A DNA stretch of 64,000 bases. Source: Plecoglossus altivelis (taxonomy: Eukaryota > Chordata > Actinopteri > Osmeriformes > Plecoglossidae). Below the pieces are notes generated by a model. It worked only from the letters and a program-made list of their open reading frames with translations, searched no databases and had not been told where the DNA came from. Location: positions 1,663,631 through 1,727,630 of the forward strand of contig BROE01000001.1 in assembly GCA_036571765.1 (NCBI GenBank). Reading direction: 5' to 3'. This document shows, piece after piece, positions 48,341-61,108 of this stretch; position 1 is the stretch's first letter; each line of letters begins with the position of its first letter. Made by a program: the position numbers and the translations under genes.

Positions 48341-51300
48341 GAGACTTGATTGTCCAGGGCGGCGTGGTTAGCAGTACGGAAGAAGGATGGGGAGGAGATG
48401 AGCGGAGAGAGAGAGAGAGTGTGGCCGGCTGCCAGCTCTCTAAGTCCCAGCTGTAGCCCACACAAGCCGGCACCAACACACCCTGCCAAAACTACCAGTG
48501 GTTAGGGGAAGGTATTAGGAGTCAAAGAAACAGATTTATCCCTCCATCTTTCTGGCGCCTCTCTGCAGGATGCTAAGGATGATTGTAGGCCACATTGTGA
48601 GCTGAATTAGGGATTTTATAGACTCAGTAACTTTATATTGATTTTAACCAATGACAGGTCATCCAAACTCAGCAGGTGTTATTTGTCAATTAACATTTAT
48701 TGACTGACTAGACAGAAATCAACGATATTGGAGAATTGGTCTGATCTGTATTTCTGGTAATCAGCTGTCCCTTATAATCCATGTAGAATGCTTAAAAAGC
48801 TTTGCTAACCACATTGTGAAAAACCCTCAGCCCCTTCTGAGAGGAAAATCCTCACGATAGCCATCACGATCGAGCAAGGACTGACAAGGCTCGCTTAATT
48901 CATTTCTAATCTTCAAATAAGTGAAGTTTTGTTTCCAAAGTGCCACAAGTTAAAAGGAGAAAACAACAAACTAAATACAATGATTAATGGCTGCTGTCTG
49001 AACCTTCAGCATTTGAGAAAATGCCTTTCTAGGCAATGAACCTGCAAAACACATTTGACCTTCTCCAAATCAGATTAGGCCTCTCAAATCTGCCTGCTTA
49101 CTTATTGTTCTTTGAGCACCAGGTGACATTTCCCCCAAACCAAATGTAATTGTTCGCTACCATGTTTAGTATTTAGCAAATGGATAATATCACATTTGGA
49201 GGTTATCTCTGCATTGAAAAGAAAAACAATATTCCTGATACATGCTTTCCCTTATATTTTTCCATGCGTTTAAATATTTAGCAGCAACCTTATTCGTCAA
49301 GACAAGCCAGTGTGGTCCCTGACTTTGTATCAAGCCCCCAAAAATGAAGGGCATCAATTGCTGGGTGAGGAACAGGTCTCCTCAAGGGGGAACAGGCTAA
49401 TGATCTGTAAGCCGCTGGCAGACACAGAGAAAGAGCACAACTGTCTCCTTAGGAGTGTGTATCCTCATTATTTAACACAGGGGGAGTGATAATTCCCTCT
49501 TAGAGAGAAGATCCGGTGAGGGCTGAACATTCCCGGGCGTGTCTTTGTAGCGGTCTCTTTAATAAGGGCTGTCACTGGCGATTAGAGACCGCTGACAGGC
49601 TGACTGGTCCATCCTGGCACCAGTTGCAGCTCACGGCTTGTGTTTCCCCCCCATTTAATCACACCAGTTCTCAACATAAAACAAAGGAGATACACGCTTT
49701 CACTTTCGATCTCTCCCTTTCCCTCTCTCCATATTTCTCTCACTGTTTTAATGATTTTCAAAACATATCTGATGGCAACATGATTGAAATGGAAAAAAGG
49801 TCCTTTGCAGTTTATGGAGGGAGTGTCTCTGTTCTTGATAGTTGTCTCTTTGGCTCCACACCCAACAAAACTCCAAATATCTCGTGACGGCTAGTAGCTA
49901 GCAGATAGCCGCTAGCTACTAGCTATGATCACAGGCTAAATCTCTCAGTATTATACTTGCATGCTTACCATAACCCGAGTGCTCAGCATTCAGATCCCGG
50001 CAGGAACCAAACTAATTACAGTGTCATCCACATTCTTTCTCTTTGTGGCCCCTGGATTCTGTGTGATTAGTTTCTTCCATGTCATTTATTAAACAGTTCA
50101 TGGGGTGCAAACAATTTTCTGTCTAAATTAGTCTGCAATGTCCTTTCTTTATCTGCTAAAGGAGGGTTAGACCTTGGGATAATTGTAAAGGGAGAGTGGT
50201 GGTTTTATGGTCCACCATTGAGGGAAAATAGTGGATTGTGATGCCTTCTGTTTGAGCCCAGACCATTCCAGTGACACACCATTCCTCACACGATTCTTCT
50301 TCCTGCTGTTGGTCCATCTACCTTCCAGCCTGGAGATCCCTGATGTCTTTCACCAACCTTGCCCTTTGACCTCCACTGTGTACACCACAACACTACCCCA
50401 AGAGCAATACAAGCTGAGTGCAGTAGCTCACGCCCCCAGGGAATGTTAATTTACATAGGGGTCAAGGGTCACTAAAAGGCAACCTGGATACACGATTCTC
50501 TAAGGTCCCAAGCCGTTACAACCATACCATACAACCCAACGCTAATTATTTAGTCATCCAATTGTTTGAAATCCATGTTTACCCAAGGCTCAGGCACAGA
50601 TAGCACTAATAGCATACTAATGAAACCCAGTTCTTGGTACCTGAACCAGTAAACTGCGAGGGAAAGTGAAGCGACCGTAGCGTCCTCTAAAACCCCCAGA
50701 GTGTGCTTTTGATTTCATTCTGGCGCATTCCACTATCAACTATCTTTAATTGCAAGCTGTTAATTGGACTGTGAACTGTGGCCGACCTCTGTGGCTTTGG
50801 TGCTGTCACACAAAATGCATCTACCGAGATTGAGCTGTTAAACAGAGATGGGGGGTTGGGGGGCAACACCAGGCAGATGGCTTTGGGATCGCTCAGCCGC
50901 CCTTCTGGAACTGGGAATTGTTCTCCTAAACAACACTTTGCATACAGAGCCATCTCACCTGAGCTTGGTGAATATAAATACTGTTTATGCCTCAGGACTG
51001 TGAGATGATTGCCACATTGAATGGGATTTTGGAATTACTGACGCTCTTTCGCTGACGTTAATTGGTCAAGACCCATCTTTACCAAATTATAACCCAGGAC
51101 GCATGACAACCTATTCTGTGTGTCCGGTGACACCACATTATCCAAAGTCACTGTTATATAAGAGCTGCTGTGATCTGATGAATGACATTATGTGTTAATT
51201 GAGACTACGCTGCGACAATAGCTGTTTTATTTCCCCAAATAAGACCCTTTGATCTGTGCACCTTTTCGTGTAGGAAATTCATCATCATACATGTCACATT

Positions 51301-51515
51301 AAGGAATGCATTGGTTTGTCAGTGGGCTCTAGTTAGCATAGCCTAGCCCATGTTCATGCTAGCACTGGCCTTAATCGTCCATGATTACAACTAATGGCTA
51401 TAATGATGTACTCTCTCTCCCCAGCAGGGCTGTGTAATTAGGATCAAGCCAATTCTGTATCTCCCCAGGCATCCCCCAAACCCTCTTTCTCTCTCTGTAT
51501 ATCCAGCTAGGATTT
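48339..51515. other. Upstream flank, no gene seen
   Basis: Mostly AT-rich unique sequence. The part at 48580-49320 has few simple repeats and several homeodomain-type cores and may be conserved. A perfect hairpin lies at 49890-49923. No exon recognised. Confidence 0.45.
49890..49923. repeat. Perfect 13-bp inverted repeat with 8-nt loop
   Basis: GCTAGTAGCTAGC and GCTAGCTACTAGC flank the loop AGATAGCC. The arms share the TAGCTA word with the AGCTA-rich segment 2.6 kb to the left. Confidence 0.75.
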
Positions 51516-51547
51516 TGTGTTTGTGTGTGTGTGAGTGTGTGTGTGTG

Positions 51548-51589
<42 letters not shown>
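51516..51589. repeat. Compound (GT)n(GA)n microsatellite
   Basis: An interrupted GT run (51516-51549) passes directly into a perfect GA run (51551-51589). Confidence 0.97.
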
Positions 51590-51590
<1 letters not shown>

Positions 51591-51689
51591 CTCTTGGTTT
51601 ATCCAAGTTCATGACTTTGTTTTAAGATATCTATTGCACTGTCACAAATTTCATTTAGATCTCATGTAATTTGTGAAGTTGTTTATGAG

Positions 51690-51765
51690 AGTGTATGTGT
51701 TTGTGTGAGAGTATATGTGTGCGTGTGTGTGTATGTGTGCATGTATGGGCGTGTTTGTGTGTTGT
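51690..51765. repeat. Degenerate GT-rich tract
   Basis: Loose GTGTATGTGT units over about 75 bp. Confidence 0.8.
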
Positions 51766-52480
51766 GATCAGGGTGAGAGAAAGACAGAGGCAGAGAAACA
51801 TGAGATGAGTCATTGACTTTGCTTCAATAGAGAAGGCCAATGGGATAGGTAATTGTTTTATAATGTAAAGTATGTGATGTATTCAGGGTCTGTGTGAATA
51901 TAAGAGTGAACAAATAAGTGTGAGGATATTTTCTTTATTTCCAAACTCTAACCTACGCTAGGAATGAAAAATGTTTGATTTATCAGTGAGCATATAAATC
52001 GTTTGCCCTGAATTTGCCTTTGGACACAGTCTTAAGATTGCATCTTTCTCTGTTATTCTTAAGTAAACAGGGTTTCATAACTTCATCTACTGTAACTTTG
52101 AAGGCTTCACAGTTGGGCCTGGAGCAACTCTGAGTCAAACTCTGCCACTCAGTCAGGCTTGGTTGGATAGGATGAGTCACACTGGTTCTATCAGCTTTCA
52201 TTGGCTGGCCATTTCAGCCAGACATCCAGTCATCTTAAAATGAAAGTCAAAATGAGATGTAATTGGCACAGCACTTTGAGGTTCATTGTGAGTGAGCTAT
52301 GGCTTAGCTTGTGAGTGGTTTTCAGGTCTCTGTGATACTTTTCTGCTTTGGACCAGTTCATCTTGTCAAGGCTTTGTTACCATGGATACAACATTCCAAC
52401 CAAGCAGAGAGGGCCAAATTTACATTGAGAAAGACAACGATGCTTAAAATGCATAGTCTCACAAAGTACTAAAAGTCTTT
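51766..52480. other. Upstream flank, no gene seen
   Basis: Unique AT-rich sequence with nothing recognised. Confidence 0.5.
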
Positions 52481-52694
52481 TAGAGCAGTAGCCTTCAATC
52501 CTGAAGCCTTCAAGCTCATTGGTGTTGGCATTTGGAACATTTCCCTGCTCCAACACACCCGATTCGAATGAATGGATCATCATCAAGTTCTGCAGAGGCC
52601 TAATAAAACTTGTTTGAATCAGATATGCAGGGGCAGGGAAACATGTCAAACATAACAGTGAGCCCAAAGGACCATTACTGAAGACCACTCTTCT
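52481..52694. mobile_element. Non-autonomous palindromic DNA transposon (hAT/MITE-like)
   Basis: The ends are diverged inverted repeats: AGAGCAGTAGCCTTCAATCC at the left and, in reverse complement, AGAGTGGTCTTCAGTAATGG at the right. Inside, TTTCCCTGCTCC (from 52540) with GATTCGAATGAA is mirrored by the complement of TTTGAATCA...GGCAGGGAAAC (52611-52643). I recognise this layout as a dispersed element common in teleost genomes (ends like CAGTGGTTCTCAA, internal CTGCTCCAACACACC). No transposase is present. I could not find a clear 8-bp target duplication, so the copy is old. A 130-codon minus-strand frame across it is chance. Confidence 0.7.
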
Positions 52695-52819
52695 AATGTA
52701 TGTTCTGAAATTGCATTCATAATCAATATGCAGCTCCTGGGAGAAATCTGTCCATTCACCGTACAGCAAGATAAATGGAGGAGAAGGTGCTTAATATGCG
52801 TATCCTTGTCTGTGTACTG

Positions 52820-52860
52820 TATGTATGTGTGTGTTTGTGTGTGTGTGTGTGTGTGTATGT
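52820..52860. repeat. (GT)n microsatellite
   Basis: About 40 bp of GT with AT and TT interruptions. Confidence 0.95.
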
Positions 52861-54558
52861 TTTTGGCTTCATTTGATTAGCCAGGTTTAGATCAGGCATC
52901 TAAGAACAATGTTGACCTTATATTTTCATAGACCCTAAACATTCAAGTGTTATTTTAGGAAGTTTTACGGAAATTAGTCTTTGGTTTGGAATTAGGGTTA
53001 GGATTACAAGAGTTAGGTGTTGAGTATAGTTTCTGTTTAGGGTTACAAGATCGTGTTACCGGTCTCATCGTTCTGGATAGGTTTTTGGGTCAAGGTTAAA
53101 GTTGGTGATATATTTAGGAGATTAGGGAAAGACTATTTTGAATGGGAATGGATTCTGAGTTCCCACAAGCATCGCTGTACACAACAAATGTGCGTACGTG
53201 TCCGTTTGCATCACAGTGGTGCTAGAAGTCTCAAAGAGACCCGTCACTAGAACAGTCGCTCCTTCACGGACGCTTGACTGCGGACTCGCTCTGGGTGGTT
53301 TGGATATTTGAACATTTTCCTGAGTGAGACTTCACTTTTTGTCAATATTTACATAAAGAAAAGGACTTTGAGTAAAAACGAAAACAAATTGAGATAAATA
53401 TAGATTCACTCCAAATCACCTCAACTTCTTCAGTGCTTGATTGGGCAATCTGATACCTGGCAAAACGCCCTGTTGACATCAACAGGAGGATTATGGTTTC
53501 TATTTGTGTTCATTCTAAAAACTTATACTGGAGCGATGGTTTAATGTTGAATATATCGGTCCGATTTCCTGTCAGTTGAATTACAGCTACTGTATACACT
53601 TGACAATGCTTTTAATTACTGTAAAAACAACACAAAGTCTTGGAGAGCTATCCAGACATCAACCATGTGTTTTAAATTGGCTCATTGGTAAAGGAACTTT
53701 CACCTACCCTGGAGCGGGCTATTGATATGAGATTCAGAGTTGGAAGTATTTGCCCTGGCCAGAGAGGAAGCAGGAGTACTTAGCAAGTGATTAGGCTTCC
53801 CTGCCGCCTTCGGTCGGGTCTAGTTTCCATGGAGACTTGGCTTGATTTGATGAAGGGTGCGAGTGTGCGTGCGTGCGCGTGCGCGTCTGGCTTTTTCCAA
53901 GTGAATTTTGCCATTCTCTTTGATATCCAATCAATTCTTGATATCTCTTTCAGATCATTATAAATTCAAGTCCCATCTCCAACATGACAAAAGATGGGAA
54001 GACTTGGTATGTTCATGAAGATGGCAAAGCAAACTACTTTGTAATGAAGAGCTTTATTTGTCCTAAAGGCCAGTGACTAAAGCTAATGTGTTTTATGTAA
54101 ACATAACCAGGAGCAATGTGATATGACTCATGGCTTGGCAGGGGGAGTTGTTACCCTGGGTAGAGGAGCGAAGGGATGAGAATATGACTCACACAGGACC
54201 CATCTCTCATCTAATTACATATTTTGTCTGAAAGCTATCATTTACCTGATGTAGTTTCAACCTCCAAAATTACAGGGTGTCACAGAGATGTGCTCTAAGC
54301 TCCTTAACCCTGGTGTTGGTTTGGGACCATCAGGTTTTCTAACCGTTATCATCAAGGCCTTGGTGACCGTGGACACCACATACACAAATCTGACCTTAGA
54401 TGTCCATGAGGCCACTGACACCACTTACCGTAACATTTCCTCTGTGGTGGAGCCACAGTAGTTGGGAAGAAGATGCTCTTTTCCAACCAGCCTCGAATGC
54501 ACTGTGTTCAGAAAAGGCTGTCAGTGTGTAACATGTGTTTTGGCAATCTGGGCAGTCT
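52861..54558. other. Upstream flank, no gene seen
   Basis: Contains a short TTAGGGTTAGG-type degenerate repeat at about 52991-53045 and a GTGCGTGCGTGCGCGTGCGCG run at about 53861-53886. Otherwise unique sequence with no exon. Confidence 0.5.
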
Positions 54559-54601
54559 ACACACACAAACACACGCACACACACACACACACACACACAC
54601 C
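54559..54601. repeat. (CA)n microsatellite
   Basis: About 43 bp, perfect over the last 25 bp. Confidence 0.96.
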
Positions 54602-57255
54602 AAGAGCAGAAAAGAGAGTGTGTTACTCCAGAGAGGCAAACTGTATCTGTAGCATTCTGGCTCTCAGGGTTGATATCTGGAGAGGGTGTCGAAGGGGAAG
54701 AAGAGGCCTGCCAATTCCTGGTAATCTATGAATATCAAATTAAGATAGAAAAATAAATTATGCAAATAAATGAAACCGCCTGTCTTCGTTTAGCGTGAGA
54801 TGAGAACATCAGATCTTGTGAGCGTACTCAGCGATCACACTTCATCAAATGTTGCTCTGTGCCTGCAATGCAGAGAATTCATCTTGCAGAAGTCACTCGC
54901 CAATGTGCCTTATTCAGGTCACAAATTTTAAAACCTACCAGACTATTCAATGTCAGCTTGTAGCTTATTTTTCCTTCTCATATAATCAATATTATGTTCT
55001 GAGAGAGATCATTTAAAATCATTTAGACACAAGGCTTTTCCTCACACTCTTCCGTTGATTTGAAGTGCGAGAGCATCTCTACCTAGATTAGACTTGTAAA
55101 AGAACCAGAAGTATTTTTCTCAACAGAGAGAGCAGTACTCGGAAAGACAAGAGTGCTTACCTACCGAGTAACACAAACTATCTACTCAAAACGCTACATT
55201 CTAAGAGCAAAATTGAAAAAGGATGCAGTTTCTTCCTTGTGTCGAGCCGGATGGATGTTGGAACACAAAAGAAGATGAGATGTCTCTCTAGCACGGCCTG
55301 TGTATGTGTAGCTACTCTCGGTGGAAACCACTGCTAAGCTCTAGAGCTCAATTAATGAGAGATTGGGAGAAAATAATGCTTGCCCTCAGGCGCATAACAG
55401 CAGAATGTGATACCTCCCTCATATCTCTTGCTTCTCCTTCATGTTTCTTTTTTTTTCTCCATGTCAAGATAATTATAACAATACACATTTTAAATGAATG
55501 ATCACTCTGTTTGGCTATTACAAGATATACTATGTTTATTATCACTCACTATGTTATCTGTAATGTCAGCTAATATGTATCGTTTTTAATGGGATGGTGT
55601 TGTTGGCGATGGCTAATTGCTAAATATGGAGCCTCAAGGCTTTTTGAAAGTCAGAGATGACATATCTGTCATTCGATGGGACACATATGAATACAATGTC
55701 AACCAAACTTGTATTCCCATGACCTGGTATGAGTGCATCATGCTTCTCTTCCAATAGTAAGTAGTAAAAGAAGAGTCCGTAGAGTACATGATCAAAGGAA
55801 GTTCCGTTGCACTAATTGTGCTGTTCTGTTAAAGTATATCCAACTGACCAAACTAAGTTAGGATGGTTTCTCTATGATCCTAAAGATCCAGCGTCAGATC
55901 CGGCCGAACGAAACACCCAGCTTTTCTTTTATCATCTTTTTCGTTTCACAAGATATCACGCTTTTATGTCCCAGCGAGTCTTTAAACTTCTTTCAAATTG
56001 TGAGCACCTCAGTCAATGTGGGATGTTGTGTGTCTCTGTAGCCTCTCGCCACTCTGGCGTCCTTGGTCAGCCTTCATTTGCAAGTTAGTCCGAGTGGACA
56101 TGCAGGGGAATAGAAGACAAGACGCGGACCATTCCAAAAGGAAAGAGACAGAGAGGCAGGCAGACAGACGCTGCTGTGTTGAAGCATTTCGTAGGTGAGG
56201 ACTTCTTGCCACGTTAAATCGCCTGACGGAGTAATGAAGATCTCTGCTGTGCACTTTTAATCAAGAAATGTCATCTGCACAACCGCTTGCCTCGTTGAAT
56301 CCTGCTTGAATCACAAGGCTGACTTTGTGGCATTGAGCAGCAGCCGAAGCTTGCCCTTAAATGGTGACCAGATTAGAAGCCACACAGCAGGCCTCTTATT
56401 TGTTATCTCTATGCTGCAGTAGCTGTTCACCTCATCAACTACGAGAGTGCTTTTTAAAGGGACTGTACAGTAGGCACTTGTTCCCATTTAGATTCATGCG
56501 TGTGGTTGACTTGACTGCCAAAGGGAAGATATTTGACCATGCTGGTTGATTTTTAATTCCAAATACCATTTACAGTGGCTTTTAGGAAACCACAGGTCCT
56601 GTGACAAACCCTGTACTCCATGATTTAGCATTGATGTGTACTGAACTTCCGACATTGCGAAAAAGCTATATTACAAAGAGCTCGACAAACGTGATAATCC
56701 ATCATCCATCTTTTTTGAGCTTCCACTTATCAGCTCTGACCAATCAGCGTCAGTGAGGAACTTCTGGCAGCTACGGGAGTGGTAGAAGTTAGACCGTGAT
56801 AGACGGTGACAGACAGATGGTTCATCCAATCACCTGCCAAGTACTTTCGAAAGTGCCTGACCTTTTCCAAACGCTTTCCAATAATGACTTCCCAGATGGA
56901 TATATGTAACAAACCATCTGGGAGTCAGGTTAGCAAACTCCCACTAGTAGATGAGACCAGACCTTCATGTCAGGTGGAGGAAGAGAGAATTGGCAAAGCA
57001 TTTTTCAATCCATTGCCTGGGGGAAATGCATGCAAAACATGTACAATGTAAAAAACATGTTCCAAAGACTAATGGGCATAGCATGATATTACATGAGAAA
57101 AAGGTCTTCCTCAGCCAGCATGTTAATGAGCGTAGGGTTTGCGGTATGGTGAGCTCTCAGAACTCATAACACACATTCAGTTCTTCTGCCTCAGAAAGAA
57201 AGATCCCAGAAAAGTAGTTCCAAAGCCATTTAGTCTCAACCAACAATACAGACAC
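54602..57255. other. Upstream flank, no gene seen
   Basis: AT-rich unique sequence with an octamer ATGCAAAT at 54760-54767. No exon or transposon recognised. Confidence 0.5.
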
Positions 57256-57383
57256 ATGTTTCCTGTACACACACACACAGACATCTTAGCAAGAAATCTC
57301 CAGCAGTTAGCTTGCAGAGTTCCCTGCCCAGGAAAGATGAGCTGGGTGATTTTATTTAACAGCTCATTTAGCATTCATGTGTA
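57256..57383 (+). repeat. Unidentified element, copy A
   Basis: The core at 57329-57381 matches 59826-59878 in the same orientation at 45 of 53 positions, without gaps. Weaker similarity (TTCCTG...ACAC...CATCT) extends leftwards with a small gap. The differences do not favour third codon positions and copy A ends in a stop, so the two are probably non-coding. It may be an old dispersed repeat or a duplicated regulatory element. Confidence 0.5.
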
Positions 57384-58098
57384 GTACATTTAGCTCAGGT
57401 CCTTAACGACCTGAATCCCCCAGGATTCGTCAGGAGATGTATGGAAAAGCACACCTAGCAGCAGGAAACAGGCACCCTGTCTGCACTCTTTTCAGGGGGA
57501 GAGCCACTGCAATCACAGCAAGCTCCAGCTCTCCTCTCCAGATCAGGCCAGCTCCTTGGAGAATTGTGTGTTGGATCTTGTGGAGGCTCCGTAAATCCTG
57601 GTTTGAGTCATACAGTCCTCAACAATGTTTTCAGTGTATCTATGAAAGAACATCGTCCAAGTCATATCAAAGACCGATTTACTCAAGAATTAAGGTTCTG
57701 TTGATCTTTACTATCTGTTTCGGGGAGGTTCGTTTGCAGCTAGCCACACTGTATTGACTTTATGGCAATTCATTTATTTTCCCTCTTTTTCCTAGAATTG
57801 TTATGGTATAATGAAGTCCATTGATTAAGACCTGCTGGTGTAATCTGTGGGAGTTTACTGATGTCCAATTCAATAAGCAGTGCAGAGTGTTTCATGATAA
57901 AACAAGGATCGGCTGAGAGAGAAGACAACATAACCCTTTATTTATCGGGCTTGGGCACTTCTCTAGATCAAATTGTGAAATTCTTTGTCATCCCTTTAAT
58001 GGTTTTACGTAAACACATTTGCAAAGGATAGTTTTTTAATCACTGATTAGCATTCTGCATTGCATAGTCCCCTGTGGGACTTTGATAATTCAAGGTCT
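57384..58098. other. Upstream flank, no gene seen
   Basis: Unique sequence. A short frame at 57437-57757 has no recognisable domain. Confidence 0.5.
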
Positions 58099-58330
58099 CC
58101 ACACACACTCACACACTCACCCCACGCGACACAATACTTTCTCACCGAGCAGCTCACTCACACATGCATAAACACACTCACAGACGCGCACTTTACATGC
58201 ACACTTACACCCACACAACATACACGAACAGAGCAGCCTGCTCGCGCGCACTCATACGCTCACACACACGCACGCTTGCACACACGTAAGTGCACACTCG
58301 CACATGCACACTCGGCCATGCATGCCCGCG
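58099..58330. repeat. Degenerate CA-rich tract
   Basis: About 230 bp rich in ACAC, CACGC and CTCACA words without an exact period, probably a decayed microsatellite. The histidine/threonine-rich frame is an artefact. Confidence 0.8.
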
Positions 58331-59764
58331 TGTATTTAGCAAAGGAAGGTCATCTTTGGGTTGACATGCAAATAAAAAAGCATCAGTCCGTTCAGTTATT
58401 TACACTTAGGGAGAGACACATATAGACATATCAAACCTAAACCCCTTTTTTCTCCACTTTTTCGCTCTAAATCAATATAATAGAATTACAGCACCCCTCC
58501 AGCAACGCCGACAGGAAGTGAGCGTGGTAGTGGGCGGAAGCGGTGGTGTCTATGTTTGGCCTGCATGGCAGAAGAGGAGGAGGGATTTAGTGCTCTCGCT
58601 GCCAAGCTAGCCAATCCCATTAGGGTTCAGACCCTGCAGGAGGCATGGACCCCTATCAGACAATTAGATATCAATGACTGCCCCTAATGGGTTTACCATA
58701 ATGAATCACCTAGCGTTGGCCTACACATTGCTCTTCTGCCCAGCCCCATACACGCTGGGATGGTGAAAACGGCACTGGTTTCATTTCAACTCTTACCAGA
58801 GCTGTAGAAGTTTGAACAGAGTAAGAAACCACCCTGTTTGGTTTTCATCATTCGATGTTCTGGGAGACAAAGAGATCTGTAGATTTCCACATCTAGCCTC
58901 AGGTCAAAGTCAGAATATCTGGACATGGTTTGAGGGATGTATTATAGCTTGTAGAACCATGTCATGTTTTTCATATTTCTACATGTTTTGGTTCACATCA
59001 GTCCATGTCCACCATTTAAGGGTATAACACACACCAGATGTGCAGTGGAGGGGTCTGTTTAACCATCTGATCAGCTCTGATGAACTAAACAGTCCTGGTT
59101 ATATGTTGTTTAAACATTTTCTTCAGCACTTTACACTTCTCATTTGCTGTAGGTGAAAACTAGGAAAAGGATTTCCACTGTCACGTTGTCAAAGGTTCTG
59201 TTCTTCAAACAGCAAATACATTCAAGATCAACAAACTTCACAATAAAAACCAGGAGGAAATATTATGTTTGTCTTTAACCACAGATTCCACACCTCAAGA
59301 AACTCTGCAAGCACCTCTTTGTGGATCACTTGATTAAAAGAGAGAGAAAGGGAGAGAGTTGAGCGAGTACATAATCGTGGGTGGTCGGTTCCTGACCCAC
59401 GGTGAGCGGTTCTCACGGTTCTCCCGTGTTCCTTGATAAACGAGTAGCCACTGTGGGAGGTAGATTAATCCCCATAGCTCCAGGTTTCTATAGCTGTGCT
59501 GAACCAAAGAGTCTCAGAGCCCTTGTTGCTGTTGCTGAGCCCTCCTGCTTACCTTAAAAAAGGAGGAGCAAAGAGGCAGGTCCCTCGTAAAAACAACACC
59601 ACTCTGCTACCGTGTGTGTTCACCAGCGTGAACGTGCGCACGCTGTATGTGTGTGGTTTTGAGCGTGCTCGCGTTAGAAGCCCTTTTTTCATGCTTGTTC
59701 TTCGTACCATTTTTTTTTCTTTGTCTCCAGGCCTCGCAGTAGAATCCCTGGGAAGATAAATGCT
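58331..59764. other. Upstream flank, no gene seen
   Basis: Unique sequence with an octamer ATGCAAAT at 58366-58373. The part at 58600-58720 is non-repetitive, with CAATTAGATATCAATGA, and may be conserved. Confidence 0.5.
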
Positions 59765-59880
59765 ATACTTCCTGACACCGAACACACTTTGCATCTCTCC
59801 TGCTGTCCAAGTGAGAACTCCTACTCAGGAAAGATGAGGAGGATGAATTCATTTAACAGCCCATTTGGCATTCCTGTGAG
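59765..59880 (+). repeat. Unidentified element, copy B
   Basis: The core at 59826-59878 is the second copy of the element at 57329-57381, in direct orientation 2,497 bp away. A reading frame is open through this copy, but its residue pattern is not conserved in copy A. Confidence 0.5.
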
Positions 59881-60656
59881 CGACTTGAAACTTAGAGCTT
59901 TAATAGCCTCTGGGATAGTTCAGGCAGCTCATCATCAACTGTTCAACAGCTTTAGAGGAACTCCTACCTATCTCAGTGTTAAAAAGACTTCAAACTAGTT
60001 ACAGCACACTAACAGTTGTCTGCACCCTTTCATTCATGTGGTTGCTTCACATTAACATCTCAATCACAAATCCTCCAAATGAGCGTTGTTCATAACTACA
60101 TTTCAGACCAGCAGTCTTTTTTTGACTTTTTTTCCAGGTCCAAGGAAAAAAAGAGCAGTCTAAAAACAGTAGATTCTGTCGTTTTCTTTTTCTTCTTCTT
60201 CTGACCTCTCCTCGTTTGCTCGGTAGGGGAAGGCCTCCGTTTGCTGCTTGAGTCCAGCCTCTGAGTAAGGAGCTAGCTCTACTTGCTCTGCTCTCTCCCA
60301 CTGCCTGCCAATTTTCTTTACAATCGAAGCAGAATTTGTAGACGGAGTGGGGGGGATGGGGGTCAGAGGGCTGTTGAAGAGGTACGCCAGACCATCTAGC
60401 CCCTCTGACGTGACCCCGCTCTCTTTAACCTAGCCTCCTCGCTCCATCCACTCCCTCTCTTTCCTCTCCTTCCTCTCCGTTGCAGCGAAGCAGGTTTTAT
60501 CATCTGTGATAAAGCACCGACAGTCTGGCAAGAATCAACCCTGGACGGTTATTACATTAGGTCAGTGCCTTCTAATGGAGACAGTCGGACACACCATGTC
60601 AGCGCCACAGGGCTACAGGGGAACGGATACAGAATCCCTGTACTCCCTCTCTCTCT

Positions 60657-60659
<3 letters not shown>
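59881..60659. other. Upstream flank, no gene seen
   Basis: Unique sequence with a CTT-rich patch at about 60180-60205 and a CT-rich patch at 60440-60480. No exon recognised. Confidence 0.5.

Positions 60660-60689
<30 letters not shown>
60660..60689. repeat. (CA)n microsatellite
   Basis: About 30 bp of CA with one TA interruption, preceded by CTCTCTCTC. Confidence 0.95.
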
Positions 60690-60878
60690 GTGAGCGAAAA
60701 GAGGTTCAACTCGATTAGAAAGCTATTATGGACCTTAGTGTGCGCCATTTATTTGACTTTATGTAATTTGAAAATAAATAAGCAATTATCCATGTCTGCT
60801 TGCCACGCATACAGCTTGGTCATATTCCATTAATTTGTTGGCCTCCAAAAATCTGTTCACGAAACGGTCACTCAACTG

Positions 60879-60975
60879 TCTGTGTGTGTGCGTGTGTGTA
60901 TGTGCTGTTGTGTGCATGTGTGACTGATGTCCTGCAAATGGCTGCGTGTGTGTTTGTGTGTTTGGATGTGCAAAC
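60879..60975. repeat. Degenerate (TG)n tract
   Basis: A near-perfect TG run to about 60903, then looser TGTG-rich sequence. Confidence 0.85.
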
Positions 60976-61089
60976 GTGTAAGTGTCCTTGAACAACAGCG
61001 CATTGTGCGATGGGATTTTGCAGTGCTGCTCTTGCATAAAGAGACAAATAATTGAACTTGAATGGAAGATGCAGATTCCATTTGAACTT

Positions 61090-61108
61090 CACACACACAC
61101 ACACACAC
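61090..61108. repeat. Short (CA)n microsatellite
   Basis: About 19 bp, perfect. Confidence 0.9.

Noticed and set aside
52377..52769. 130-codon minus-strand frame
   Set aside because: It overlaps the palindromic MITE and encodes nothing recognisable.
52991..53045. TTAGGGTTAGG telomere-like sequence
   Set aside because: Only one or two units, within a degenerate repeat; not an interstitial telomere array.
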